A stretch of 64,000 bases of DNA from Saccharopolyspora sp. SCSIO 74807 (GCF_037023755.1 NZ_CP146100.1:6107501-6171500); one strand, 5' to 3'. Shown: positions 28,212 to 37,555, counted from the stretch's first letter. The notes: generated by a model from the letters alone, not told the origin. Translations and numbers: made by a program.

Positions 28212-29189
28212 TCAGCGAGCCGCGGCGTTCGCGACCGCGCGCACCGACAGCGCCCGCTGGGCGGCCTCCCAATTGGCTGGATCGCCGCGCCAGGACTCGA
28301 GCGCGGGGCCGACCAGCGCCCGGCCGAACGAGTAGGTGAGTTCCCAGGGCAACGAGCCGCAGTTCTGCATGGCCCCGAGGTGCCTGGTCGCGGTCTCCGG
28401 GGTCTGCCCGCCGGACAGGAAGGCGATGCCGGGCACCGTCGGAGGCACCGTCTCGCGCAGGGTCTCCACCGTGGTCCGCGCGGCCTCGTCCACGCCGGGC
28501 TGCTCCGGGCAGTCCTTGCCGGCGACCACCATGTTCGGCTTGAGGACCATGCCGTCGAAGTCGACCTGCATGAGGGCGAGCTCGTCGAACAGCGACCGCA
28601 GCACCACCCGGGTCACCTGCTGGCACCGGGCCAGCGAGTGGGAGCCGTCCATCAGCACCTCGGGTTCCACGATCGGCACCAGGCCGCCTTCCTGGCAGAG
28701 CCCCGCGTACCGCGCCAGCGCGTGCACGTTGGCGCGAACCGCGCGTTCCGAAGGGAGGCCGTCCCCGATGTCGAACACCGCGCGCCACTTGGCGAAGGTC
28801 GCCCCGAGGCCCACGTACTCCGCGACCCGTTCGCGCAGCCCGTCGAGTCCTTCGGTGACCTTCTCCCCCGCGGCCCCCGCCAACGGCTTGGCGCCGGTGT
28901 CGACCTTGATGCCCGGGTGGATCCCCATGGCCGTCAGCGCCTCGGGGAAAGTGCGCTCGTCGGACAGCCGCTGGCGCAGCGTGTCGTCGGCGAGGATGAC
29001 CCCGCTGATCGAATCGACCAGATCGGGAGTGGTGACGATCAATTCGCGGTAGACCCGCCGTTTCTCGTCCGCGGCCTCCACCCCGACGCTTTTCAGCCGG
29101 GCGGACATGGTTCCGATGCTCTCGTCGGCGGCGAGCACTCCGCGCCGATTGGAAACCAGGGTGTTCGCTACTTCGGCCAAGCTGGACAT
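28212..29189 (-). CDS. fda: Fructose-bisphosphate aldolase, class I
   Basis: A 325-residue class I aldolase: GVLAADESIGTM near the start, KWRAVFDIGDG, VEPEVLMDGSH, the Schiff-base lysine in VLKPNMV, and the phosphate-binding AFLSGGQTPE. It cleaves fructose 1,6-bisphosphate to triose phosphates in the cytoplasm. With hxlA, hxlB and pfk this completes the cleavage arm of the RuMP cycle. A shared promoter block lies 255 bp upstream at 29444-29472, with a hairpin in the long leader. Confidence 0.92.
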   Translation of the reverse strand: MSSLAEVANTLVSNRRGVLAADESIGTMSARLKSVGVEAADEKRRVYRELIVTTPDLVDSISGVILADDTLRQRLSDERTFPEALTAMGIHPGIKVDTGAKPLAGAAGEKVTEGLDGLRERVAEYVGLGATFAKWRAVFDIGDGLPSERAVRANVHALARYAGLCQEGGLVPIVEPEVLMDGSHSLARCQQVTRVVLRSLFDELALMQVDFDGMVLKPNMVVAGKDCPEQPGVDEAARTTVETLRETVPPTVPGIAFLSGGQTPETATRHLGAMQNCGSLPWELTYSFGRALVGPALESWRGDPANWEAAQRALSVRAVANAAAR

Positions 29190-29400
29190 TTGTCGTTACG
29201 CCTCCTAGCGCGCCGTGTTTCAACCGGCTGACCGGTTCGGAATATCGCACCATAAACGATCGGGCGACGGCCGCCGTTGCCGGTGCCGGGTGCTCCCGGT
29301 CAGGACCGCGAGATTCGGACGGTCGCCCGCAGTCCGGGCGCGGACCGGGCCGGGCGCCGACGGACCCGAGGCGACCGCTTCCCGCCATGCATCCCTTCCT

Positions 29401-29425
29401 CTTCCTGCGGTTTCACCGCAGGAAG
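29401..29425 (-). promoter_or_regulatory. Hairpin in fda 5' leader
   Basis: CTTCCTGCGG (29401-29410) and CCGCAGGAAG (29416-29425) form a perfect 10-bp stem with a 5-base loop, about 20 bases into the predicted fda transcript. Immediately after it on the transcribed strand an AGGAAGGG precedes an ATG (29388) that opens a 30-codon Arg-rich frame. Attenuation or a leader peptide is possible but unproven. Confidence 0.45.
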
Positions 29426-29443
29426 GACGCATACCGAGTAGCC

Positions 29444-29472
29444 AGGCTGCACGGATCTGTACGTCCGGTCAA
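29444..29472 (-). promoter_or_regulatory. C1 promoter block, copy 1 (fda)
   Basis: On the minus strand: TTGACC, a 17-bp spacer containing ACGTACAGATCCGTG, then CAGCCT. The same arrangement occurs before hxlB (42456-42484) and hxlA (43179-43207). Inside the spacer CGTACA and CGTGCA repeat with a 10-bp period, a layout used by LytTR-type binding proteins. Confidence 0.75.
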
Positions 29473-29697
29473 CGCATTCCGCACGAAGCGGTGCTCCGGC
29501 GCCACGAACGGTCCGGAAAACGCGCCAAGTGGATTCGCGGAGCACTCGCGCGAACCCGCAGCGACGTCGTCCCCGGAATTCGCCGACCGACACCTCGGAA
29601 CGGCTCCGGAACCCATTGCACGGCCCCAGCGGTACGGGTATTCTGAATCGGCTCGACCAAAAGTTACCGGCTTTTGAATCCGATCAGGGGTGCATCT

Positions 29698-30291
29698 GTG
29701 TCACCGATGGAGCGCACCGAAACCAAGCGGGAACTCATCATCGAGGAAGCCTCCCGGATGATGTACGAGCGTGGCACCGGAGTGGGGGTGGATACGCTCG
29801 TCAGCGAGATCGGCGTCGCGAAGATGACGCTCTACAAGCACTTCCCGACCAAGACGGACCTCATCGTCGCGTGCTTGGAGCACATGGACGACTGCCACCG
29901 GGCGCGGCTGAGCGGGGACATCGACTGGACCTCGTCGCCCAGGCAGCGACTGCTGTCGGTCTTCGACGCCCTCCGCGTCTGGTTCGCCACGCCGTCGTTC
30001 CGCGGGTGCGCCTTCGTCAACGCGACCGTCGAGCTCGCCGACACCGCTCCGCAGGTGCGCAACGCGGTGCGCGAGCACAAGAACGCGATGCGCGCGTGGG
30101 TGGTCAAACTCGTCGAGGAGTGCGGGCTGCCGGACAAGCAGTTCGTCGCGAGCCAGCTCGCCCAGCTCATGGAGGGGGCGACCACGACGGCACTGCTCGA
30201 GCGGGATCCCGCGGCGGCCGACATCGCGCAGGCCACGGCCCTGCAGGTGCTGGACAAGGCCAAGGAGGCGAAGTCCGCCCGTTCGCTGTGA
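29698..30291 (+). CDS. TetR-family transcriptional regulator
   Basis: A 197-residue TetR protein with HTH TLVSEIGVAKMTLYKHFPTKTDLI (residues ~26-49 in parts) and a TetR C-terminal domain (GCAFVNATVELADTAPQVRNAVREHKNAM). The GTG at 29698 has AGGGG 8 bp upstream; an ATG three codons later is an alternative. It is divergent from fda and convergent with the LytTR gene, so it may control C1 genes, though no obvious palindrome was seen between it and fda. Confidence 0.8.
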   Translation: MSPMERTETKRELIIEEASRMMYERGTGVGVDTLVSEIGVAKMTLYKHFPTKTDLIVACLEHMDDCHRARLSGDIDWTSSPRQRLLSVFDALRVWFATPSFRGCAFVNATVELADTAPQVRNAVREHKNAMRAWVVKLVEECGLPDKQFVASQLAQLMEGATTTALLERDPAAADIAQATALQVLDKAKEAKSARSL

Positions 30292-30313
30292 GAGCATCCC
30301 GACGCACCAGCGT

Positions 30314-30655
30314 TCAGAGCCCCAGCGCTTCGGTGACGAACTTCGCCCGACGACGGGAAACCGGGACGACCCCGCTGTAGTTCTCGACGGTGAGCTCGAG
30401 CTCCCCGCCGTCCTTGCGCTCCACTTCGCGCACCCGGCTGAGGTTCACCAGGTAGCTCCGGTGCACTCGCACGAAGCCGCATTCCGCGTACTTGTCATCG
30501 ATGTTGTCGATCCCGTCGATCGCGCACCGGAAGCGTCCGAGATCGGTCCGGAGCCAGACGGCCCTGCCGATGGCCTCGGCCACGATCACCTCGGCGATGT
30601 CGAACAGGACCTGCCGCTCCCCTTTGATCCCGACAACACGTCGCGTCGACCCCAT
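30314..30655 (-). CDS. Single-domain LytTR DNA-binding protein
   Basis: A 113-residue protein that is almost entirely a LytTR domain (CGFVRVHRSYLVNLSRVREVER, GVVPVSRRRAKFVTEALGL). There is no receiver or GAF domain. A strong GGGAGG site lies 4-5 bases before the ATG at 30655. It lies directly downstream of the PQQ dehydrogenase gene on the same strand and shares the LytTR type found in the three long regulators, so it may compete with or assist them at the same sites. Confidence 0.82.
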   Translation of the reverse strand: MGSTRRVVGIKGERQVLFDIAEVIVAEAIGRAVWLRTDLGRFRCAIDGIDNIDDKYAECGFVRVHRSYLVNLSRVREVERKDGGELELTVENYSGVVPVSRRRAKFVTEALGL

Positions 30656-30880
30656 GGGTCCTCCCATAGCACCGTCTCGGAAGCCGTTTCGCCTCGCCTG
30701 GCTCCGTCCAGGTAGTACTGGTCTGTCCGGCAGCGGCTTTCCCGCGCTGCCCGCCAGGTTCCGGCGGTCGGCCGGTCTCCACCGCGCTGCCGCCTGCTCC
30801 GTCGCCGGCTCCGCCGAGTGCGCGGCCCCGGATTCCGGCGCCGTCCGCGGGCCCGCGAGGTAGGAGTCATGACCAGGACG

Positions 30881-30926
30881 TCCGGGCGGGCGGTGCGGGC
30901 GCCGTACGCCCGCACCCCCGCCCGGA
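30881..30926 (-). terminator. Hairpin downstream of PQQ dehydrogenase gene
   Basis: TCCGGGCGGG ... TGCGGGCG pairs with CGCCCGCA ... CGCCCGGA around loop CCGTA, giving a long GC-rich stem about 60 bases after the dehydrogenase stop. No T-run follows. The remaining bases of the gap up to the LytTR gene show nothing else. Confidence 0.55.
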
Positions 30927-30986
30927 GGTTCCCCTTGCTGCACGTCGCGCCGTCGCCGACGGTCGTGGAGGCCGCTGCTGGGGCGA

Positions 30987-32672
30987 TCAGTCCGGCAGGG
31001 CGAACACGATCAGCGCGCTGCCGTGGCCCGCGCCGAGCATTCCCGGAATGATGCCCTCGAGCCAGCCACCCCAACCGACCGGCACGGCGACGTACTGCTT
31101 GCCGTCGACCATGTAGGTCGTCGCGCTGCCGTGGTGGCCGCTGCCGCACTGGAACTTCCACAGCTCCTCGCCGGTGCGAGCGTCCAACGCGAGGAACTCG
31201 CCCGTCGGGGTGCCCGCGAAGACCAGGTCGCCCGCGGTGGCCAGCACCGAGGCCGCCATCGGGTGGGAGTTGCGCCAACGCCACTGCTCGACGCCGTAGG
31301 AGTCGAAGGCGCTGACCGAACCGGCCATGTTGTCGATGTCCACCTGGACCGCGGCGCCCCAGTAGGGCATGCCTTCCTTGAACTCACGACGGCGGCGGGT
31401 CGCGGTGGCGCCCACGTCGGCGACCGGCACGTAGAACATCTCGGTACGCGGGCTGAACGCGGCGTGCGTCCACTCCTTGGCACCGGCGGGCCCCGGGTAG
31501 AAGTGGACGGGTTCGCCCTCCTTGTCCGGGTACTTCCGCGGGGTCACCTTGCCGTCGCGGGTGATGGTGCCCCAGTCGATCCGGTCGACGTACGGGGTGA
31601 CGTGCTGCAGCTCGCCGTTGGTGCGGTCCAGCACGAAGAAGTAGCCGTTCTTGTCGAAGTGGCCCAGCAGCTTCTTCCCGTCCCGCTCGAACAGGGTCAT
31701 CTCCATGGTGGAGTCGTAGTCCCAGAGGTCGTGCGGGGTGAACTGGTAGTGCCACTTGATCTCGCCGGTGTCGACGTCGACCGCGACGACGCTGTCGCTG
31801 TAGAGGTTGTCGCCCTCGCGGACCGCACCGTCGAAGTCGGGAGCCGGGTTGCCGGTGCCCGCGTAGTACAGGTTGGTCTCCGGGTCGTAGGTACCGGTGA
31901 CCCAGTGGTTCGCACCGCCGCGGGTCCACGCCTCGCCGTCGTCCGGCCAGGTCTCGGAGCCCTTCTCGCCCGGCTTCGGGATGGTGTAGCAGCGCCAGCG
32001 CTGCTGACCGGTCTCCAGGTCCCAGCAGTCGATGTGGCCGCGCACGCCGAACTCGCCGCCCGCGCTACCGGTGATCACCGTGTCCTTGACGACCAGCGGG
32101 GCGAGCGAAGCGCTCTCGCCGGCGCGCACGTCGCCGATCGTCTTCTCCCAGACCTTGTTGCCGTTGGTGGCGTCCAGCGCCAGCAGGTGGGCGTTCGGGG
32201 TCACGAAGTAGACCTTGCCGTTGGCGATCGCGCAGCCGCGGTTGACGTTGCCGCAGCACAGCGACACGTCGAAGGGGACCGCGTGCTTGTAGCGCCAGAG
32301 CTGCTCGCCGGTCTTGGCGTCCAGCGCCCAGAACCAGCCGTCCCAGCCGGTGACGTACATGACGCCGTCCACGACCATCGGGGAGGTCTCGAAGGCGTAG
32401 GTCGACGCACCCGCGATCTGCCCGGAGGTGCCCGCTTGGAAGATCCAGGCCGGACCGATGCGCTTCACGTTCTCGGTGTTGATCTGGTCCAGCAGGCTGT
32501 ACCGCTTGCCGTCGTAATCACCGTAGTAGGTGATCCAGTTGTGCGATTCCGAACGCGCGTTCTTGATGCGCTCGTAATCGATGTTGTCGGTCACCGCGGG
32601 GGCGGTTCCGGAAATGGCGCTCAGCGCCCCGTGGTCGATCGCCTCACCGGCGTCAACGTATTCGACTGTCAT
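30987..32672 (-). CDS. PQQ-dependent alcohol dehydrogenase, methanol/ethanol family, lanthanide-type site
   Basis: A 561-residue eight-bladed propeller quinoprotein: vicinal disulfide Cys139-Cys140 (SLCCGNVNRG), metal ligands near E207 (GGEFG) and N275 (GTGNPAPDF), catalytic D318 in LWDYDSTMEM. Asp320, two residues after the catalytic Asp, is the mark of lanthanide-dependent enzymes (XoxF/ExaF types). Trp repeats such as LDAKTGEQLWRY recur. It probably oxidises methanol or another primary alcohol to aldehyde. No signal peptide is visible although relatives are exported; the ATG at 32672 has AAAGGGA upstream and only 14 bases separate it from the previous gene. Confidence 0.88.
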   Translation of the reverse strand: MTVEYVDAGEAIDHGALSAISGTAPAVTDNIDYERIKNARSESHNWITYYGDYDGKRYSLLDQINTENVKRIGPAWIFQAGTSGQIAGASTYAFETSPMVVDGVMYVTGWDGWFWALDAKTGEQLWRYKHAVPFDVSLCCGNVNRGCAIANGKVYFVTPNAHLLALDATNGNKVWEKTIGDVRAGESASLAPLVVKDTVITGSAGGEFGVRGHIDCWDLETGQQRWRCYTIPKPGEKGSETWPDDGEAWTRGGANHWVTGTYDPETNLYYAGTGNPAPDFDGAVREGDNLYSDSVVAVDVDTGEIKWHYQFTPHDLWDYDSTMEMTLFERDGKKLLGHFDKNGYFFVLDRTNGELQHVTPYVDRIDWGTITRDGKVTPRKYPDKEGEPVHFYPGPAGAKEWTHAAFSPRTEMFYVPVADVGATATRRRREFKEGMPYWGAAVQVDIDNMAGSVSAFDSYGVEQWRWRNSHPMAASVLATAGDLVFAGTPTGEFLALDARTGEELWKFQCGSGHHGSATTYMVDGKQYVAVPVGWGGWLEGIIPGMLGAGHGSALIVFALPD

Positions 32673-32686
32673 GAGTTCGTCCCTTT

Positions 32687-33148
32687 CTACCGGCGCGGCT
32701 GGTCGGGGCGGTCGAGACGGGCTTCCGGCGGCACTTCGCCGAGCACGACGATGGCGGCGGTCAAACCGCGGCCCTCGTCGTTCCCGCCGGGCGAGCTGTA
32801 CCAGTAGTAGCCGGGGCCATCGAGGTTGAGCCTGGCCTTGCCCTTGGAGTGGTTCAGCAGCCAGAGGAACTTCTTGTCACCGTTGCTCGGCAGCAGGCAG
32901 GCGTGCGTGTTCCGGTCGTCGTTGATGACGGTCAGCTCGACGTCACCACCGTGCGGCAGAACCAGGATCGCCGGGTCCCAGGCGATCTGGTCCTCCCGGA
33001 TCCGGACGGTGGCCTCCATCGTGCCGTCCGCGCGCTCGGTGGCCCGCTCGATCCCGCCGGTTCCCAGCACACGACCGATCGCTGCGCTGTTCTGTGCGTC
33101 CAAGCCGAGCTCGTTCAGCAGGTCGTCGCGTTCCTGCGTCGTCGTCAT
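32687..33148 (-). CDS. Cupredoxin-like PQQ-associated protein
   Basis: A 153-residue protein that precedes the PQQ dehydrogenase in one operon. The region ILVLPHGGDVELTVINDDRN, then THACLLPSNGDKKFLW and GPGYYWYSSPGGNDEG, has the beta-sandwich pattern of cupredoxins, but the classic Cys-His-Met copper set is incomplete. It resembles the actinobacterial PQQ-associated family next to such dehydrogenases (MSMEG_3727 type). It may be the electron acceptor or a chaperone. A near-perfect AGGAGGTGA site precedes the ATG; it also lacks a signal peptide. Confidence 0.75.
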   Translation of the reverse strand: MTTTQERDDLLNELGLDAQNSAAIGRVLGTGGIERATERADGTMEATVRIREDQIAWDPAILVLPHGGDVELTVINDDRNTHACLLPSNGDKKFLWLLNHSKGKARLNLDGPGYYWYSSPGGNDEGRGLTAAIVVLGEVPPEARLDRPDQPRR

Positions 33149-33805
33149 TGGACTTCACCTCCTCATTTCGAATCCATGTCCGGACCGCTCATACCCGCCT
33201 GGGGTCGCTCGCAACTGGGTGCGCCTCACGTGCAGGCCCATCGTTCCCCTTTGATCGATGCCTCCGCAGACGATTCCGTTCGACCGGGAAAGGTCCACTC
33301 GGCGTGCGCGCACACCGAATCAACAGCATCTCCCGGGTCGTCGCACAGCACGGGACGAAATCATCGGAAACCGCCGGATGAAGTGCGTGCTGAAATTACG
33401 TTCCCTCCCACCGGGAACACGCGGACGTGCCGAGCGGAGTTCGCGGAGTGGGCTCCGGTACCGAGTTCCGCTCTTTTAACCTGTGGTACTCGACAATTTT
33501 ACGGTGGCGGGCACCACACCGGAAGGGCCGACCGCTGACCCGGTCCACCGCACCGCTCGCACGGAATGAGCTACCGCCCAACCGGGCTCGTGATCCCGGC
33601 TCCCACCGAGTGGACCCGCCTGCCGGGTGCCGCGGCGAGGCCGCCGCCACCGGAATCCCTTGCGCTGCCTGAACGTTCCAGCTGCGACATCGGTGTCAGA
33701 ACCCGGACCGAGCAGGCCGCGGAGGCCCGCGAGCACCGCTGCGGCGCTCCCGGCAGCTGGGCGAAGCGCCGCTTTTCCGGGGCTCCGTTCACCCGGCGTG
33801 CGAAA
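33149..33805. other. Gap upstream of PQQ dehydrogenase operon
   Basis: No gene is supported. It must contain the promoter of the cupredoxin-like/PQQ dehydrogenase operon. I did not find the 28-bp block shared by fda, hxlB and hxlA, so this operon is probably under a different promoter. Confidence 0.4.
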
Positions 33806-33836
33806 GCCCGCGCGGACCGGCGTGGTCCGCGCGGGC
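33806..33836 (-). terminator. katG terminator hairpin
   Basis: GCCCGCGCGGACC and GGTCCGCGCGGGC form a perfect 13-bp stem with a 5-base loop about 50 bases past the katG stop. No clear T-run, as often in actinomycetes. Confidence 0.75.
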
Positions 33837-33886
33837 TCGGTGGGAATCGCCGCGCGTTTCACCGCAGCACGTGCTCGGGCGAATCG

Positions 33887-36115
33887 TCAGGTCAGGTCGA
33901 AGCGGTCGAGGCTCATCACCTTGTGCCACGCGGCCGCGAAGTCCTGCAGGAACTTCTCCTGCTCGGCGGCGTAGACCTCGGCGATCGCGCGCAGTTCGGA
34001 GTGCGAGCCGAAGACCAGGTCCACTCGGCTGGCGGTCCACCGCGGCGCGCCGGTGGACCGATCGCGGCCCTGAAAGGTTCCGGGCAGACCTCGTTTCGGC
34101 ATGTCCGGCACCCATTCGGTGTCCATGTCGAGGAGGTTGGTGAAGAAGTCGTTGGTGAGCAGGCCCGGCCGGTCGGTGAGCACGCCGAGCCGGGAATGCC
34201 GGTGGTTGGTGTCCAGCACGCGCAGCCCGCCGACGAGCGCGGTCATCTCCGGGGCGGAGAGGGTGAGCAGGTTGGCCCGGTCGACGAGCTGGTACTCCTG
34301 CGGGAGCCGATTCGCCTCGCCGTAGTAGTTGCGGAAGCCGTCGGCGCTCGGTTCGAGCGCGGCGAAGGCCGCCGCGTCGGTCCACTCCTGGCCCGCGTCG
34401 GTGCGTCCCGGGGCGAACGGCACCTGGACGTCGTGGCCCGCCAATGCGGCGGCGTCCTCCACCGCGGCACAACCGGCGAGCACGATCAGGTCGGCCAGCG
34501 AGATCTGCTCGTCGTGCTCGGCGTTGAACAGGTCGCGGATCCGCTCGAGGGTGGTCAGCACCTTCGCCAGCACTTCCGGGTCGTTGGCCGCCCAATCCCG
34601 TTGCGGCGCCAACCGGATGCGGGCGCCGTTCGCGCCGCCGCGCTTGTCGCTGTCCCGATAGGTCGATGCCGAGGCCCACGCGACGAACACCAGCTCCCGG
34701 ACCGAAAGGCCCGAGGCCAGCACGCGGTTTTTCAGCTCGGCGAGGCTCTCGGCCGTGACCAGCTGGTGCTCGACGGCGGGGACCGGGTCCTGCCAGAGCA
34801 TCCGCTGCTCGGGAACCAGCGGGCCGAGGTAGCGCTGGATCGGGCCCATGTCGATGTGGGTGAGCTTGAACCATGCGCGCCCGAAGGCGTCCGCGAGCTG
34901 CTCCGGGTGCTCCGCGAAGCGCCGCGCGATGGGCGCGTAGACCGGGTCGTCCTGCAGCGCGAGATCGGTGGTGAGCATAGTCGGGCCGCGGCGGGTGTCC
35001 GGGTCGTGCGGGTCGGGAACGGTGCCCTCGCCCGCGTCGTCCCGGGGAATCCACTGCCACAGCCCGGCGGGGCTGAGCTCCACGTCCCACTTGTACGCGA
35101 ACAGGGTCTCCAGGAACGAGTTGTCCCACCGGGTCGGTGTGGGGGTCCAGATGCCCTCCAAGCCGCTGGAGATCGCGTCCGACCCCTTGCCCGTGCCGTG
35201 GCGGTTGCGCCAGCCCAGGCCCATGTCCTCCAACGGCGCGGCCTCGGGCTCGTCGCCGAGGCTGCTCATGATGTCGGCGGCACCGTGGGTCTTGCCGAAG
35301 GTGTGCCCGCCTGCGATCAGCGCGACGGTCTCCTCGTCGTCCATCCCCATCCGCGCGAACGTGGTGCGGATGTCGCGCGCCGAGGCGACGGGGTCGGGCA
35401 GCGTCGCGGGGCCCTGCGGGTCGACGTAGATCAGGCCCATCTCGTCGGCGGCCAGCGGTTCTTCCAGGTCGCGCACGCCGGTGTGCCGCTCATCGCCCAG
35501 CCAGGTCCGCTCGGGCCCCCAGTAGACGTCGGCGTCGGATTCCCAGGTGTCCCGGCGTCCGCCTGCGAAGCCGAGCGTGCGCAAGCCCATGGTCTCCAGC
35601 GCTCGGTTGCCCGCGAAGACCATCAGGTCCGCCCAGGAGATGCTGCGGCCGTACTTCTGCTTGACCGGCCACAGCAGCCGGCGGGCCTTGTCCAGGTTGC
35701 GGTTGTCCGGCCAGCTGTTGGTCGGGGCGAAGCGCTGCATGCCCGACGAGGCCCCACCGCGTCCGTCGCCGATGCGGTAGGTACCGGCGCAATGCCAAGC
35801 CATCCGCAGCACCAGCGGCCCGTAGTGCCCGAAGTCGGCAGGCCACCATTCCTGCGAGGTCGTCAGCACCTCGTCGATGTCGCGGGCCAGCGCGTCGAGG
35901 TCCAGCTCGGCGAATTCCGCCGCGTAGTCGAAATCCCTTCCCAGTGGATTCCGCGACGGGTGGTGCTTGGCGAGGATTCGGAGGTTGAGGCGGTCCGGCC
36001 ACCAGTCGCAGTTGTCCCCGCCGGCGGCCGGGTGGTTGCGCACGCGCTCGGCGGTCCGGCGAACGCTCTGGTCGTAGTTGCGGCTGATCGCCACGGCATC
36101 GGGATTTTCCGGCAT
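33887..36115 (-). CDS. katG: Catalase-peroxidase
   Basis: A 742-residue KatG of full length. The distal pocket is in [12 protein letters not shown] (Arg, Trp and His), the Tyr and Met of the Met-Tyr-Trp adduct are in [10 protein letters not shown] and [10 protein letters not shown], and the proximal heme His is in [13 protein letters not shown]. The C-terminal duplicated domain is present. It destroys hydrogen peroxide in the cytoplasm. A GAGAGGAG site precedes the ATG, and a GAF-LytTR regulator gene ends only 30 bases upstream on the same strand, so the two are likely co-transcribed. Confidence 0.95.
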   Translation of the reverse strand: MPENPDAVAISRNYDQSVRRTAERVRNHPAAGGDNCDWWPDRLNLRILAKHHPSRNPLGRDFDYAAEFAELDLDALARDIDEVLTTSQEWWPADFGHYGPLVLRMAWHCAGTYRIGDGRGGASSGMQRFAPTNSWPDNRNLDKARRLLWPVKQKYGRSISWADLMVFAGNRALETMGLRTLGFAGGRRDTWESDADVYWGPERTWLGDERHTGVRDLEEPLAADEMGLIYVDPQGPATLPDPVASARDIRTTFARMGMDDEETVALIAGGHTFGKTHGAADIMSSLGDEPEAAPLEDMGLGWRNRHGTGKGSDAISSGLEGIWTPTPTRWDNSFLETLFAYKWDVELSPAGLWQWIPRDDAGEGTVPDPHDPDTRRGPTMLTTDLALQDDPVYAPIARRFAEHPEQLADAFGRAWFKLTHIDMGPIQRYLGPLVPEQRMLWQDPVPAVEHQLVTAESLAELKNRVLASGLSVRELVFVAWASASTYRDSDKRGGANGARIRLAPQRDWAANDPEVLAKVLTTLERIRDLFNAEHDEQISLADLIVLAGCAAVEDAAALAGHDVQVPFAPGRTDAGQEWTDAAAFAALEPSADGFRNYYGEANRLPQEYQLVDRANLLTLSAPEMTALVGGLRVLDTNHRHSRLGVLTDRPGLLTNDFFTNLLDMDTEWVPDMPKRGLPGTFQGRDRSTGAPRWTASRVDLVFGSHSELRAIAEVYAAEQEKFLQDFAAAWHKVMSLDRFDLT

Positions 36116-36145
36116 GGAAGCTCCTCTCAGCGGCGCGTGACGCCC

Positions 36146-37555
36146 TCAGATGCCCAGCGCCCGGCGCACCGCTGGGGCGTTCCGCCGGGAGACCGGCACC
36201 ATCGTCCGCGCCTCGTCGTCCATCACCAGGGCAAGTTCGCCTTTGAAGCCGCGTTCGACCTCGCGGATGCGGCCGATGTTGACCACGTACTGCCGGTGCA
36301 CCCGGAGAGCGGACCCGCCCAGCTCGGTCTCGAGCTTGTCCAGGGCCGGTGAAGCGGCTCGCAGTCGGCCTTGGTCGGTGGTCAGCCACACGTCGTTGCC
36401 CTCGGATTCGGCGAAGGAGATCTCCGGGTGGCGCAGCAGCACCAACCGGCTGTCCCGCATCGCCACGATCCGGTGCCCCTGCGCCTGGTCGGAGGCGGCG
36501 GCGCCGCCTTCCGCCCGCGGGAGCTGCTCGGCGTCGGACACCCCGAGTTCGACGAGGGTGCCGACGAGGTGTCCGGACAGGAACACCGGCCGGATGCTGA
36601 TCGGCGTGGGTTCGTCGGCGAGGTGGGTGAAGATCTGGGTGGAACCGACCCAGTCCCGCGTGTGCGCGGCTTGTTCGGCCGCGTAGCGGGCCACCCGGAC
36701 CAGCTCGGGCAGACCCGGGTTCCAGCGCGCCGCCGGGTCGGTCGCGGGGGTCGAACCCGGCACGCCTAACAGGACGCTCGCGCGATCGTCGGCGATCACC
36801 ACCTGCCCGGCCGGGTCCAACGCCGCCAACGACACACCCGCCCGCGCACGAACGTGGTTGCGCGCGTGGTCGTACGCCGCGATCAGCTCGGCACCGGCGT
36901 CCCGGGCGCGCCGCCGCAGCATGAACTGCGTCCTGCTGGCGGCGTTGCTCAGCCAGGCGCCCACGGACTCCGGAAGCTCGCTGCGCCAGCAGGAGATGTT
37001 CACCGCCGCGACCGGCTCGCTGGTCACCACGTCGCGCACCGCCACGCCCGCGCAGTTCCAGTCGTGGAAGGCCTGGCACCAGTGCTCCGCGCCCCGGACC
37101 ACCACCGGCGCATGCGACTCCAGCGCGGTGCCCATGCCATTGGTACCGGTGGAACCCTCCGCCCAGGAGAACCACGGCGCCAGGTTCGCCTCGGCGGCGT
37201 AGTTGCGGGTGTCCTTGTTGCCCCACTCGGCCAGTACCCGGCCGGTGGCGTCGGTGACGGTCACGACCCCGCCGAGATCGCTCACCTCGTTGACGACCGA
37301 GGCCGCGCGGAACCCGAGCTCGGCGAAGACCACATCGTGCTCGAGCGTGTGGTCCACGTCCGTGATGGCCACCGGAGCTTCGGCCAGATACGGATTGACG
37401 CGGTACTGGTCGCGGCACCGCTGCCAGGACAGCGCCACCTCCGGCCGCACACCGCGGACGTCGTCCGCACCCCGCACGAAGCGCTCCCACGCCCCGTAAA
37501 CCGTCGACTCGCCCCCGCCGCCCGTCTTGGCGCGGAGCCGGTGCACATCTGCCAT
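36146..37555 (-). CDS. GAF-LytTR transcriptional regulator (paralog 3, katG operon)
   Basis: A 469-residue protein starting MADVHRLRAK, with GAF region (AEGSTGTNGMGTALE, EHWCQAFHDWNCAGVAVRDV), PAS-like middle (AGVSLAALDPAGQVVIADD) and LytTR end (ALRVHRQYVVNIGRIREVER). It is the close sister of paralog 2; DNA around 36740-36800 is identical to 24430-24500 over tens of bases, including a TTA codon (36767-36769). It sits 30 bp before katG. A C1 or peroxide-linked signal is likely, but the ligand is not evident. Confidence 0.87.
   Translation of the reverse strand: MADVHRLRAKTGGGGESTVYGAWERFVRGADDVRGVRPEVALSWQRCRDQYRVNPYLAEAPVAITDVDHTLEHDVVFAELGFRAASVVNEVSDLGGVVTVTDATGRVLAEWGNKDTRNYAAEANLAPWFSWAEGSTGTNGMGTALESHAPVVVRGAEHWCQAFHDWNCAGVAVRDVVTSEPVAAVNISCWRSELPESVGAWLSNAASRTQFMLRRRARDAGAELIAAYDHARNHVRARAGVSLAALDPAGQVVIADDRASVLLGVPGSTPATDPAARWNPGLPELVRVARYAAEQAAHTRDWVGSTQIFTHLADEPTPISIRPVFLSGHLVGTLVELGVSDAEQLPRAEGGAAASDQAQGHRIVAMRDSRLVLLRHPEISFAESEGNDVWLTTDQGRLRAASPALDKLETELGGSALRVHRQYVVNIGRIREVERGFKGELALVMDDEARTMVPVSRRNAPAVRRALGI

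Noticed and set aside
30869-31051. Plus-strand start with a TAGGAG site near the PQQ dehydrogenase stop
   Set aside because: The frame runs antisense into the dehydrogenase gene and through a hairpin; no domain.
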